Source: Kitasatospora azatica KCTC 9699
Lineage (GTDB): Bacteria; Actinomycetota; Actinomycetes; Streptomycetales; Streptomycetaceae
Direction of reading: 5' to 3'
Assembly (NCBI RefSeq): GCF_000744785.1
Contig: NZ_JQMO01000003.1
Coordinates: 4,402,001-4,466,000 of the forward strand
DNA length: 64,000 nucleotides
The notes under the pieces were generated by a model. It was not told where the DNA came from, ran no database searches, and worked only from the letters and a program-made list of their open reading frames with translations. Positions within the stretch are counted from its first letter, which is position 1, and each line of letters starts with the position of its first letter. A program made the position numbers and the translations under genes. Of this stretch, positions 24,270 through 32,751 are shown in pieces.

Positions 24270-24663
24270 TCAGTCGGGACGGCGGGTCGACGAGCGCGTC
24301 CACCAGGCCGCGCACGTTGAACAGGAGTGCGGCTCCGTAGCCGGTGGGGAGCAGGCTGGTGAGAGCCATGATTCCCAGTTCGACAGCATGTTCGGCGGTC
24401 TGAGAATCAGCCAAGATCATGATCGGCGGGGATGGTAGGGGGAGAGCTGCTGTCACCCTGCTTTCGTGGATCACCCGGGTGACGGGGCGTCAGGGGCTCC
24501 GGATCCCGCATCGGGGTGATAGATCGAGCCAATGGAGTGGACTTCGGTGTCGGGTCATCATCCAGGCCCGACTTTGCGTGAATCCTCCCCTCGGTGCCGT
24601 CGGCACTGTCCGGCGCGGGTGGGTCCGAGCCGGTAGGTCTCCGTCCGAGAGGTTGATCGCTGA
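24270..24663. other. Intergenic region upstream of the exosortase operon, 394 bp
   Basis: No convincing gene. A 71-codon minus-strand frame (24259-24474) has no ribosome binding site and no recognisable motif. The operon promoter presumably lies in the right half; a TAGATC hexamer near 24520 could be part of it, but I cannot define a -35. GC content is visibly lower than in the flanking core genes. Confidence 0.4.
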
Positions 24664-25251
24664 ATGTCCAGATCACTGACCGTCATGGCCTCGTCCCGCA
24701 GCCGCAAAGTCCTCGCGGCGAGTGCGGCGGCCGTGCTGCTCGCGTTGGCCGGGGCGGCGCCCGCGTCGGCGGCGACGCGGGTGAGCAACAACGGTGAGAT
24801 CAAGATCCACATGTCGGGCCAGAGCGTCGACGACCAGTCGAACGAGCCGAAGGTCTGCGTCTTCTACATCGACGCCTTCAACTTCGACCCGAACCAGGCG
24901 CTGACCTGGGAGGTCGACGCGGGCACCTTCGGCTCGCACGGGGCGCCGCTGGCCACCGGGAGTGCGACCTTCACGGCCACCGGTACGAGCGGGCAGGACA
25001 TCTCCGGCGACCTCAACGGGGACGGCGGGCTGACCGGCAACGGCGGCGGACCGCAGAACGACATGTTCGTGGCGATCGAGAACGACAACACCGGACCGGA
25101 CTCCGACAGCAAGAAGCACAAGGAGTTCAAGATCGACTGCGGCCAGCCGGTGCCGGTCGCATCCCCGCAGGTGGTGGGTGGTCTCGCCGCCGTGGCTGCC
25201 CCCGCGCTCGGCTTCTTCCTGTGGCGTCGGCGCCGCAGCCAGAGCATCTGA
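24664..25251 (+). CDS. Secreted protein with exosortase-type C-terminal sorting tail
   Basis: 195 residues from ATG 24664 (GAGAGG upstream). The signal peptide has an RSRK basic region, a core AASAAAVLLALAGAA and a likely AxA cleavage site at PASAA (about residue 38). The mature part is Asp/Asn/Gly-rich (DLNGDGGLTGNGGGPQND, IENDNTGPDSDSKKHKEF) with two cysteines, one at VCVFY and one at KIDCGQP. The C-terminus is PVPVASPQVVGG, an 18-residue hydrophobic segment, then WRRRRSQSI. That tripartite short motif, helix and arginine cluster is the layout of PEP-CTERM-like exosortase substrates. It lacks LPxTG/LAxTG. First gene of the operon holding the exosortase, so probably its substrate. Confidence 0.75.
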   Translation: MSRSLTVMASSRSRKVLAASAAAVLLALAGAAPASAATRVSNNGEIKIHMSGQSVDDQSNEPKVCVFYIDAFNFDPNQALTWEVDAGTFGSHGAPLATGSATFTATGTSGQDISGDLNGDGGLTGNGGGPQNDMFVAIENDNTGPDSDSKKHKEFKIDCGQPVPVASPQVVGGLAAVAAPALGFFLWRRRRSQSI

Positions 25252-25265
25252 CCGAGGACCAGATC

Positions 25266-26465
25266 ATGCGCTGTGATGGTGCGGTGGCCGTCGTCCTGGG
25301 GACGCGGCCGGAGATCCTGAAGCTGGCCAGGGTGGTGCGCGGGCTGGGCGATCGCGCTCGGGTCGTCTACACCGGCCAGCACTACGACGAGGCGCTGTCG
25401 GACGGCGTCTTCCGCGGCCTGCGGCTGCCGGCTCCGGACGTCCGGCTCACCGACATCGGTGGGGCCCCGCGGGGGCAGCAGATCGGGTCGATGATCTCAG
25501 CACTGTCGGAGCTGTTCAGCGCCGATCCGCCGGCGGCGGTGGTCGTGCAGGGCGACACGAACACCACGTCGGCGGGTGCGCAGGCGGCGCAGTACCACGG
25601 TGTGCCGGTGGTGCACGTGGAAGCCGGCCTGCGGTCTCGCGACCGGGCGATGCCGGAGGAGATCAACCGTCAGGTGGTCGGCGTGCTGGCCGACGCGCAC
25701 TGCGCGCCGACCGTGGCGGCGGCAGCCAACCTACGGGCCGAGGGCGTTCCGGACCACCGCGTCCACCTCACCGGGAACACGATCGTCGAGGCGGTGGCCG
25801 ACTCGCTGCCCGGCGAGCAGGAGTCCCGGGCGATGCTCCGCGGTTTCGGCGTGCTCGAGGACCAGTACGTGCTGGCGACGATCCACCGGCCGGAGAACAC
25901 CGATGACCCGGTTCGGCTCCGGCTCATCCTGACCGAGCTGGGACAGCTCGGCCTGCCGGTGCTCTTCCCGCTTCACCCGCGCACCAAGGCCGCGATCGTC
26001 CGGCACGGTCTGACCGAGCCGCTCGCCCGGCTGCGGGCGGTCGGGGCGCTGGACCACGCGTCCTTCCTCGGCCTGGCCCGGCACGCCCGTCTGCTCGTCT
26101 CCGACTCCGGTGGCGTGCAGGAGGAGTGCACCGTGCTCAAGAAGCCGCTGATCGTGGTGCGCAACAGCACCGAGCGGCCGGAGGCCGTCGAGGCGGGGTT
26201 CGCCACCCTGCTGCGTCCGGGGCCGGAGATCAGCCGACTGGCCCGTCGGCTGATTGCGGACGGCTCGCTGGCCGGTCGGCTGGCGGTCCGACCGTCCCCG
26301 TACGGCGACGGGCTGGCCAGCGAGCGCATCGTCGAGCTGGCCCTGGCGCTCGCCGACCGGCGGGTCCCGGACGGCTCCGCCGGCCCGTCACAGGCTTCGC
26401 CCGTGGTCCCGGCACCCTGCGCGGCGCAGGCGGCCGACGCCTTCGCAGCAGCGGACCCCCGGTAA
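25266..26465 (+). CDS. wecB: UDP-N-acetylglucosamine 2-epimerase (non-hydrolysing)
   Basis: 399 residues from ATG 25266, only 14 nt after the preceding stop, with GAGGA between, so in the same operon. Family motifs: VVLGTRPEILKLARV (residues 9-23), YTGQHYD, VVVQGDTNTTSAGAQA, HVEAGLRSRDRAMPEEINR, TIHRPENTDDP and the UDP-binding SDSGGVQEECTVLKKP. It interconverts UDP-GlcNAc and UDP-ManNAc for surface glycans. No UDP-ManNAc dehydrogenase is adjacent. Within this operon it probably supplies the sugar nucleotide used by the GT2 enzyme or decorating the exported protein. The C-terminal 25 residues are a low-complexity Ala/Pro tail. Confidence 0.9.
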   Translation: MRCDGAVAVVLGTRPEILKLARVVRGLGDRARVVYTGQHYDEALSDGVFRGLRLPAPDVRLTDIGGAPRGQQIGSMISALSELFSADPPAAVVVQGDTNTTSAGAQAAQYHGVPVVHVEAGLRSRDRAMPEEINRQVVGVLADAHCAPTVAAAANLRAEGVPDHRVHLTGNTIVEAVADSLPGEQESRAMLRGFGVLEDQYVLATIHRPENTDDPVRLRLILTELGQLGLPVLFPLHPRTKAAIVRHGLTEPLARLRAVGALDHASFLGLARHARLLVSDSGGVQEECTVLKKPLIVVRNSTERPEAVEAGFATLLRPGPEISRLARRLIADGSLAGRLAVRPSPYGDGLASERIVELALALADRRVPDGSAGPSQASPVVPAPCAAQAADAFAAADPR

Positions 26466-26519
26466 GAACCGCCACTCAGAACCCCCGTAAACAACCCTCG
26501 TCACCAGTGGAGGAAGCCC

Positions 26520-26681
26520 GTGTACCGTCCATGCGTCCCCGGCACTGCCGCCGTGGCCTGCGGCTCGCTCGCCGCGACCGGAAGTAGCCACACCGTCCTG
26601 CTGACGGCGGTGGCCGCGACCCTGGTGGTCTCCGGCGCTCTGCTGACGCGTTTCGTGCGCCAGCGCAGCGAGAATGGCTGA
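26520..26681 (+). CDS. 53-aa peptide consisting mainly of a LAATG sortase signal
   Basis: GTG 26520 follows GGAGGAAG (26509-26516) and the stop overlaps the exosortase start by 8 bp (26674-26681), so translation coupling is likely. The protein begins MYRPCVPGTAAVACGSLAAT. Residues 17-21 are LAATG, a LAxTG motif of the kind used by streptomycete class E sortases, followed by a 19-residue hydrophobic segment (about 24-42) and a basic tail RFVRQRSENG. There is almost no mature domain before the motif and no classical signal peptide. It may be a tiny wall-anchored peptide, or a membrane partner of the exosortase whose LAATG is coincidental. Confidence 0.65.
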   Translation: MYRPCVPGTAAVACGSLAATGSSHTVLLTAVAATLVVSGALLTRFVRQRSENG

Positions 26682-27279
26682 GCTCAGCAGCCCGGCCGTA
26701 CCGACCAGTCGTGGGGCCGGATCGCGCGCTGGCGCGGTCCGGTCCCTACGGCTTGCGCTGGCCGGGTTGCTGATCGTCTCCGCACTGCTGCTGCTGGTGT
26801 TCAACAACCGGTTCCGGTCCCTGGAGGCGATCGTGGCCGGGCCGCTGATCGGGCTCGGCACGGGTAGCAAGGTCGAGGTCGAGCCCTCGGTCGCGCTGAT
26901 CTTCTTCGACGTGCACACCTGGCGGATGGAGGGGCTGCGGATCACGGCCGAGTGCACGGCGGCGGTGGTCATCGCGCCGTTCCTGCTGATGGCCGGGGGG
27001 ATCATCACCTTCGGCAAGTTCCGGATCAGCCGGGTGCTGGCCGGGGTCGCGGTGGCGGCCGCCATCCTGTTCGGGGTCAACCAGCTGCGCCTGGTCGTCA
27101 TCGCCTTCGCGACCCACGAGTGGGGCCTGCTGCGCGGTTACGGGTGGTCACATCTGCTGGTCGGCTCGCTCATTACCAGTTTCGGAGCGATCGTGGCGAT
27201 CGCTGTGTTCTTCGTGATCGTCTCCCGGCCCGGTCGTCGCGGACGGATCGAGCCGGCGGTGGAAGGCGGGTCGGCGTGA
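26674..27279 (+). CDS. Exosortase/archaeosortase-family transpeptidase
   Basis: 201 residues with five to six membrane helices. The family's catalytic triad is visible in order: Cys94 in LRITAECTAAVV, Arg139 in FGVNQLRLVVIAF and His160 in GWSHLLVGSLI. The Cys/N-x-L-R/His pattern in consecutive transmembrane segments is diagnostic for exosortases, membrane cysteine proteases that cut a C-terminal sorting tail and probably attach the protein to another molecule. Neighbours support this: a candidate substrate at the head of the operon, a sugar epimerase and, overlapping by 4 bp (GTGA), a glycosyltransferase. It is short relative to Gram-negative EpsH-type members, like single-domain Gram-positive and archaeal forms. 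I cannot assign a lettered Xrt subtype. Confidence 0.85.
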   Translation: MAELSSPAVPTSRGAGSRAGAVRSLRLALAGLLIVSALLLLVFNNRFRSLEAIVAGPLIGLGTGSKVEVEPSVALIFFDVHTWRMEGLRITAECTAAVVIAPFLLMAGGIITFGKFRISRVLAGVAVAAAILFGVNQLRLVVIAFATHEWGLLRGYGWSHLLVGSLITSFGAIVAIAVFFVIVSRPGRRGRIEPAVEGGSA

Positions 27280-28637
27280 ATCACTCGGCAGGCACCGTGG
27301 TCAGCTTCGCGATGGCGTTGTCCCTGATCATGGGCAGTGCGTTCGTCGCCTATCTCGCGGCCCTGGTGACACCCTTCCTGCGCAGTCGCCCGCAACCCCC
27401 GGGCGACGCCTCGGGGTTCGACTGGCACATCTTCGTGCCGTGCCGGGACGAGGAGGCCGTGATCGGCACCACGCTGGCCCGGCTGCGGGCGGAGTTCCCC
27501 GGGATGCACCTGTGGGTGATCGACGACGGGTCGATCGACTTCACGGGGGACGTCATCCGCTCGTACCAGGCCGATGATCCGCACGTGCACCTGGTGCGCC
27601 GGGTGGCGCCGAACGCCCGCACCGGCAAGGGCGACGCGCTCAACGCGGCGTACCAGGCGCTGTGCGAGTGGCTGCCGGCCCCGCTGGCGCCCGAGCGGGT
27701 CGTCATCGGGGTGTTCGACGCCGACGGATCGCCGGCCTCGGGCTGCCTCGAAGTCATCTCGGGCGCCCAGCTCTTCGGTGACCCGGAGGTGGCGGCGGTG
27801 CAGATCGAGGTCCGGATGAGCAACCGGGAGGAGCGTCAGCCGCTCGGCGACGGCCCCCGGCTGCGCAACCTGCTCGGCCGGACCCTGGTGCGGATGCAGG
27901 ACCTGGAGTTCCGCACGGCGATCCCCGCGATGCAGCTCAGCCGCCGGACCACCCGCACGGTGGCGATGGGCGGCAACGGCCAGTTCGCCCGGCTGTCCGC
28001 GCTGCGCACCATCGCCGAGGGAGCCCCCGGGCCGTGGCGCGGTTCGCTGCTCGAGGACTACGAGCTGGGCCTGCACCTGAAGCTCGCCGGGTGGCACACC
28101 GCGTTCACCCGGGACACCTGGGTGGACCAGGAAGGCCTGTGGAACGTCAAGCAGCTGGTGGCCCAGCGCACCCGCTGGAGCCAGGGCGCCATGCAGTGCG
28201 TGCGCTACCTGCCGCAGATCTGGAACTCGCCGAAGCTGACCACACTGGGCGTGCTGGAGGTCTCGTACTGCCTCTTCCAGCCGTGGCTCCAGCTGTTCGG
28301 CAGCGTGGTCTACCCGACCTTGGTCCTGCTGCTGGCCCTGCGCTACGCCATCCATCCGGAGATCGCCGGCCAGTTCCTGTCGAACGGCGGATGGGGCCTG
28401 CTGGTCGCCTATCTCGGCTTCGGCCTGGTCCAGTTCACCCTCTGGGGCCCGCTCTACTGGCGCAAGTGCGAACGGGCGGCCGGTTTCTGGCGGTGCCTGG
28501 GCTGGGGCATGGCCTACTCGCTCTACATCTGGCTCTACTGCGTGTGCACCTGGCGGGCGCTGGCCCGGCTGGCGAAGGGCAGGAACAGCTGGGTCAAGAC
28601 CCGGCGCAACGCGGAACTGCGCCCAGTGGGAAGTTGA
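27276..28637 (+). CDS. Membrane glycosyltransferase family 2 (processive type)
   Basis: 453 residues from GTG 27276, overlapping the exosortase stop (GTGA). One N-terminal membrane helix (about 10-35), a cytosolic GT-A domain and about four C-terminal helices. Catalytic motifs are complete: VIDDGS with Asp83, FDADGS (Asp148), LLEDYELG (Glu260-Asp261, base) and QRTRW (residues 297-301). This D,D,D,QxxRW set marks processive synthases such as cellulose, hyaluronan or curdlan synthase. Firmicute XrtG loci also pair an exosortase with a GT2, so glycan synthesis coupled to protein sorting is the most likely role. The product is not predictable. Confidence 0.88.
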   Translation: MNHSAGTVVSFAMALSLIMGSAFVAYLAALVTPFLRSRPQPPGDASGFDWHIFVPCRDEEAVIGTTLARLRAEFPGMHLWVIDDGSIDFTGDVIRSYQADDPHVHLVRRVAPNARTGKGDALNAAYQALCEWLPAPLAPERVVIGVFDADGSPASGCLEVISGAQLFGDPEVAAVQIEVRMSNREERQPLGDGPRLRNLLGRTLVRMQDLEFRTAIPAMQLSRRTTRTVAMGGNGQFARLSALRTIAEGAPGPWRGSLLEDYELGLHLKLAGWHTAFTRDTWVDQEGLWNVKQLVAQRTRWSQGAMQCVRYLPQIWNSPKLTTLGVLEVSYCLFQPWLQLFGSVVYPTLVLLLALRYAIHPEIAGQFLSNGGWGLLVAYLGFGLVQFTLWGPLYWRKCERAAGFWRCLGWGMAYSLYIWLYCVCTWRALARLAKGRNSWVKTRRNAELRPVGS

Positions 28638-28644
28638 CGACGTG

Positions 28645-29463
28645 TCACGAGTCGGGCAGGCCGGCCGGCGCCGGACGGTAGATGGTCAGCGAGTCCACCG
28701 AGAAGGAGATCGGCGTCGTCGTGGTGGGGGCCGGGTGGTAGGCGCCGTTGTTGATGGACAGGCTGAGCACGGGGTAGGCGGCGAAGTCCTGGCCCACGCC
28801 GCTGTGGTCGGACCAGGCGACGGCGAGGTGGTCGAGGCTGGGCCCGACGTACCAGGTGGTGTTGTCGGCGCCCAGCCGGGCGCCGACGTACAGCCAGGTG
28901 TCGGCGGCCACCGCCGGCGCCGTGTAGCGGCCGGTACCGCTGTGCACCTGGTTGACGAACTCCAGGGTGCCGGGGTGGTCGGCCTGCCACTCGAAGACGT
29001 CGACCTCGTTGCGACCGTCCCGCCAGCTCCACAGCGCGGGCCAGGCACCGGAGCCGGCGGCGGGCAGCCGGATGTGAGCCATGATCAGGTCGCCGGTGCG
29101 CATCTCGGTGCCGTCCCCACCGGTGTCGCAGGAGTCGCCGGTGGTCAGCAGGCCGGTGTTCCAGGCGCCGTCCGGGCCCGGGGTGGCGGTGATGGTCAGC
29201 CGGCCGCCGTTGGTGCTGAAGGCTGACTCGGTGAGCCGGTCGAGCTTGAAGTCGTGCTGGTTGTCCGCACAGTTCTGGTAGGCGCCGGTCTGCCAGCCCC
29301 AGGTGTGGCCCGGGCCCAGGTCCAGGCTGCGGAAGGTGTCGCTGAAGGCGACGCGTGCTCCGGCGAAGGGCGCCCGGGCGAAGGGTGTGGCGTCGGCCGT
29401 GACCGACGGTATCGCCGGCACGACGGCGAGGATCAGGCCGAACAGCGGATTGAGCAGGCGCAT
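28645..29463 (-). CDS. Secreted glycoside hydrolase family 16-like enzyme
   Basis: 272 residues from ATG 29463 (GAGGG six bases upstream). Signal peptide MRLLNPLFGLILAVVPAIPS. The catalytic GH16 motif E-x-D-x-x-E is present as NEVDVFEW, with the upstream substrate region WPALWSWRDGR. The N-terminal part (FSDTFRSLDLGPGHTWGWQT) and the C-terminal SLSINNGAYHP strand fit a beta-jelly-roll. GH16 enzymes cut beta-1,3/1,4-glucans or galactans, or act as transglycosylases. It is convergent with the GT2 gene (7 bp between stops). It may trim or remodel the polymer made by that synthase, but co-function is inferred from position only. Confidence 0.8.
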   Translation of the reverse strand: MRLLNPLFGLILAVVPAIPSVTADATPFARAPFAGARVAFSDTFRSLDLGPGHTWGWQTGAYQNCADNQHDFKLDRLTESAFSTNGGRLTITATPGPDGAWNTGLLTTGDSCDTGGDGTEMRTGDLIMAHIRLPAAGSGAWPALWSWRDGRNEVDVFEWQADHPGTLEFVNQVHSGTGRYTAPAVAADTWLYVGARLGADNTTWYVGPSLDHLAVAWSDHSGVGQDFAAYPVLSLSINNGAYHPAPTTTTPISFSVDSLTIYRPAPAGLPDS

Positions 29464-29658
29464 GATCATCCCTCAGGTGCGGTGGCGGACCGGGACGGCC
29501 CACGTCCACGATCCACCGGGGGCGTGGCGGCGCGCAGCGTGCTGTGGGCCGTCCGGGTACCTCTGATCGGAAGTCTCCCGGGAACGGTCAGGACCAGGCC
29601 CGTAGGCTGGTCGAAGCGCTCCGGTTCGAGCGCATCGCACGCCGTACCGGAGGGGCCG

Positions 29659-32600
29659 ATGGCTGAGCAGACGCCGAGTCCGCAGCGGGGCAGCCGGATC
29701 AGCAGGCCCGAGAACCGGCTGGTCCGGCGGGGCTTCACGGATCCCGAGGCAGCCGTCCGCCGGCTGAGCGCGCCGGCGCTGACCGGGCTGGCCGACGATC
29801 CGCTGCTGCTGGACGGCCTCGGCGCCACCGCCGACCCGGATCTGGCGCTGCTCGGGCTGGCCCGGCTGCTGGAGGCGCTCAGCGAGGGGGAGCGGCACGC
29901 CCTGCGCGACACCCTGACCACCTCCAAGCCGCTGCGGGACCGCCTGCTCGGCGTGCTCGGCGCCTCCGCCGCGCTCGGCGACCACCTGGCCACCCACCCG
30001 CGCGACTGGCACGCGCTGGTCACCTTCGAGGTGCGCGACATGCACCCGGGTACGGCCGACTTCCGCCGCGAGCTGGAGCAGCGGGTCCGGGCCGGTAACG
30101 CCGCGCCCGCCGACGCGCTGCGCGCCGCCTACCGCCGCTGCCTGCTCACCATCGCCGCCCGCGACCTGTCGGCCACCACCGACCTGGTGCAGAGCGCCGC
30201 CGAGCTGGCCGACCTGGCCGGCGCCACCCTGCGCACCGCGCTGGAGATCGCCGCCGAGCAGGAGCCGGAGGCCGCCGACGCCTGCCGGCTCGCGGTGATC
30301 GGGATGGGCAAGTGCGGCGGCCGGGAGCTCAACTACGTCTCCGACGTGGACGTGATCTTCGTCGCCGAGCCGCGCGAGGGCGTCGAGGAGCAGCGCGCGC
30401 TGCGGGCCGCCACCCGGCTGGCCGCGGCGATGATGCGGCTCTGCTCGGACACCACCCGCGAGGGCACCATCTGGCCGGTGGACGCCAACCTGCGCCCCGA
30501 GGGCCGCAACGGGCCGCTGGTGCGCACCCTGGCCAGCCACCTCGCGTACTACCAGCGGTGGGCCAAGACCTGGGAGTTCCAGGCGCTGCTGAAGGCCCGT
30601 CCGGTGGCCGGTGACGCCGAGCTCGGCCAGGCGTACATCGCGGCGCTGTCGCCGATGGTCTGGCAGGCGGCGGAACGGGAGAACTTCGTCGCGGACGTGC
30701 AGCAGATGCGCCGCCGGGTGATCGAGGCGATCCCGGCCGGCGAGATCGACCGCCAGCTCAAACTCGGGCCGGGCGGTCTGCGGGACGTCGAGTTCTCGGT
30801 GCAGCTGCTCCAGCTGGTGCACGGGCGCACCGATCCGGCGCTGCGCAGCGGCAACACCCTGACCGCGCTCAGCGCCCTGTCGGCGGGCGGTTACGTCGGG
30901 CGGGCCGACGCCGCCTCGCTGGACGCCGCCTACCGCTTCCTGCGCACCCTGGAGCACCGGATCCAGTTGCACCGGCTGCGCCGCACCCACCTGATGCCCA
31001 CCGACCCGGCGGACCTGCGCCGACTGGCCCGCTCACTGGCCCCGATGATCAACGACGACACCCGGGCCGATCCGGTGGCCGCGCTGGAGCGGGAGTGGAA
31101 GCGGCACGCGCTGGAGGTCCGGCGGCTGCACGAGAAGCTCTTCTACCGCCCGCTGCTGGACGCGGTGGCCGGACTCTCGGCCGGCGAGGCACTCACCCCC
31201 GGCACGCCGGCGATGAGCACCGAGGCCGCCGAGGCCCGGCTGCAGGCGCTCGGCTTCGCCGACCCGCCGGCCGCGCTGCGCCATCTGATCGCGCTGGCCA
31301 GCGGCGTCAGCCGGAAGGCGGCGATCCAGCGCACCCTGCTGCCGGTGCTGCTGGCCTGGTTCGCCGACTCCGCCGACCCGGACGCCGGCCTGCTGGGATT
31401 CCGCCAGGTCTCCGACGCGCTCGGCCGCACCCCCTGGTACCTGCGGCTGCTGCGCGACGAGAGCGCGGCCGCCGAGGGCCTGGCCCGGATCCTCTCGGCC
31501 GGGCGGCTGGCCCCCGACCTGCTGCTGCGGGCACCGGAGGCGGTGGCCATGCTGGGCGACCCGCAGGGCCTGGAGCCGCGCGGCCGGACCGCCCTGGAGC
31601 AGGAGATCCGCTCCGCCGTCGGCCGGGCGCCGAGCGCGGCGGCGGGCGTGGCGGCGGCCCGCTCGGTCCGTCGGCGCGAACTGTTCCGCACCGCCGCCGC
31701 CGACCTGCTGGGCCGCTTCGGCGAGGAGCCGGGGGAGGCCCTGGAGGCGACGGCCGGTGCGCTCACCGACCTGAACGCGGCCACCCTGGCCGGTGCGCTG
31801 GCGGCCTGCACGGCCGGCTGGGAGCAGGCCCACGGCGAGCCCTTCCCGGCCCGGCTGGCGGTGATCGCGATGGGCCGGTTCGGCGGCCACGAACTGGGCT
31901 ACGGCTCGGACGCGGACGTGCTCTTCGTCCACGAACCGGAGCCGGGCACCGAGCACGACGCGACCGCCGCCGCCCGCTCGGTCTGCAACGAGCTGCGCAC
32001 CCTGCTGGCCGCCCCGTCCACCGAGCCGCCTCTGCTGGTCGACGCCGACCTGCGTCCGGAGGGCCGGCAGGGCCCGCTGGTGCGCACCCTGGGCTCGTAC
32101 CAGGCCTACTACGCCCGCTGGTCGCACGTCTGGGAGAGCCAGGCGCTGCTGCGAGCCGCGCCGGTGGCGGGGGACGTGGAGCTGGGCGAACGGTTCCGGG
32201 CGCTGATCGACCCGCTGCGCTACCCGGTGGGCGGTGTGCCGGAGCGGGACCTGTTGGAGATCCGCCGGATCAAGGCCCGGATCGAGAGCGAGCGGCTGCC
32301 GCGCGGGGCCGACCCGACCACCCACACCAAGATCGGCCGTGGCGGCCTGGCGGACGTCGAGTGGACGGTGCAGTTGCTCCAGCTCCAGCACGGGCACCAG
32401 GTGGACGGGCTGCGCACCACCCGCACCCGGCAGGCGCTGCTCGCGGCGGCCGAGGCGGGCCTGCTGGCGGGCGAGGACGCGGCGGTGCTGGACGCCGCCT
32501 GGGTGCTGGCCTCCCGGGTGCGCAGTGCGGTGATGCTGGTGCGCGGCCGTCCGGGCGACAGCTTCCCCGGCGAACCGCGCGAGTTCGCCGGAGTGGCCCG

Positions 32601-32703
32601 CTACCTCGGGTACGGGGCGGGCCACAGCGGCGAGCTGGTGGACGACTACCGGCGCACGACGCGGCGGGCGCGGGCGGTGGTGGAGCGGCTGTTCTACGGG
32701 TGA
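29659..32703 (+). CDS. glnE: Bifunctional glutamine synthetase adenylyltransferase / deadenylylase
   Basis: 1014 residues from ATG 29659 with GGAGGGG upstream. Two nucleotidyltransferase domains of the GlnE type are visible. The N-terminal (deadenylylating) core is GMGKCGGRELNYVSDVDVIF near residue 214, and the C-terminal (adenylylating) core is AMGRFGGHELGYGSDADVLF near residue 736, each with the G-G-x-E-x-x-x-x-S-D-x-D pattern. A helical linker joins them. It reversibly AMP-modifies GSI in response to nitrogen status. Proximity to glnA2 and nadE matches the conserved streptomycete order; here the exosortase locus separates glnE from glnA2. Confidence 0.97.
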   Translation: MAEQTPSPQRGSRISRPENRLVRRGFTDPEAAVRRLSAPALTGLADDPLLLDGLGATADPDLALLGLARLLEALSEGERHALRDTLTTSKPLRDRLLGVLGASAALGDHLATHPRDWHALVTFEVRDMHPGTADFRRELEQRVRAGNAAPADALRAAYRRCLLTIAARDLSATTDLVQSAAELADLAGATLRTALEIAAEQEPEAADACRLAVIGMGKCGGRELNYVSDVDVIFVAEPREGVEEQRALRAATRLAAAMMRLCSDTTREGTIWPVDANLRPEGRNGPLVRTLASHLAYYQRWAKTWEFQALLKARPVAGDAELGQAYIAALSPMVWQAAERENFVADVQQMRRRVIEAIPAGEIDRQLKLGPGGLRDVEFSVQLLQLVHGRTDPALRSGNTLTALSALSAGGYVGRADAASLDAAYRFLRTLEHRIQLHRLRRTHLMPTDPADLRRLARSLAPMINDDTRADPVAALEREWKRHALEVRRLHEKLFYRPLLDAVAGLSAGEALTPGTPAMSTEAAEARLQALGFADPPAALRHLIALASGVSRKAAIQRTLLPVLLAWFADSADPDAGLLGFRQVSDALGRTPWYLRLLRDESAAAEGLARILSAGRLAPDLLLRAPEAVAMLGDPQGLEPRGRTALEQEIRSAVGRAPSAAAGVAAARSVRRRELFRTAAADLLGRFGEEPGEALEATAGALTDLNAATLAGALAACTAGWEQAHGEPFPARLAVIAMGRFGGHELGYGSDADVLFVHEPEPGTEHDATAAARSVCNELRTLLAAPSTEPPLLVDADLRPEGRQGPLVRTLGSYQAYYARWSHVWESQALLRAAPVAGDVELGERFRALIDPLRYPVGGVPERDLLEIRRIKARIESERLPRGADPTTHTKIGRGGLADVEWTVQLLQLQHGHQVDGLRTTRTRQALLAAAEAGLLAGEDAAVLDAAWVLASRVRSAVMLVRGRPGDSFPGEPREFAGVARYLGYGAGHSGELVDDYRRTTRRARAVVERLFYG

Positions 32704-32751
32704 GGCAGCCGGGGTGGGACCGGGGCGGCCGGGGCTGAGCCGGCCGGACGG

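Noticed and set aside
24259..24474. 71-codon minus-strand ORF in the spacer before the exosortase operon
   Set aside because: No ribosome binding site, no motif, and poor coding bias.
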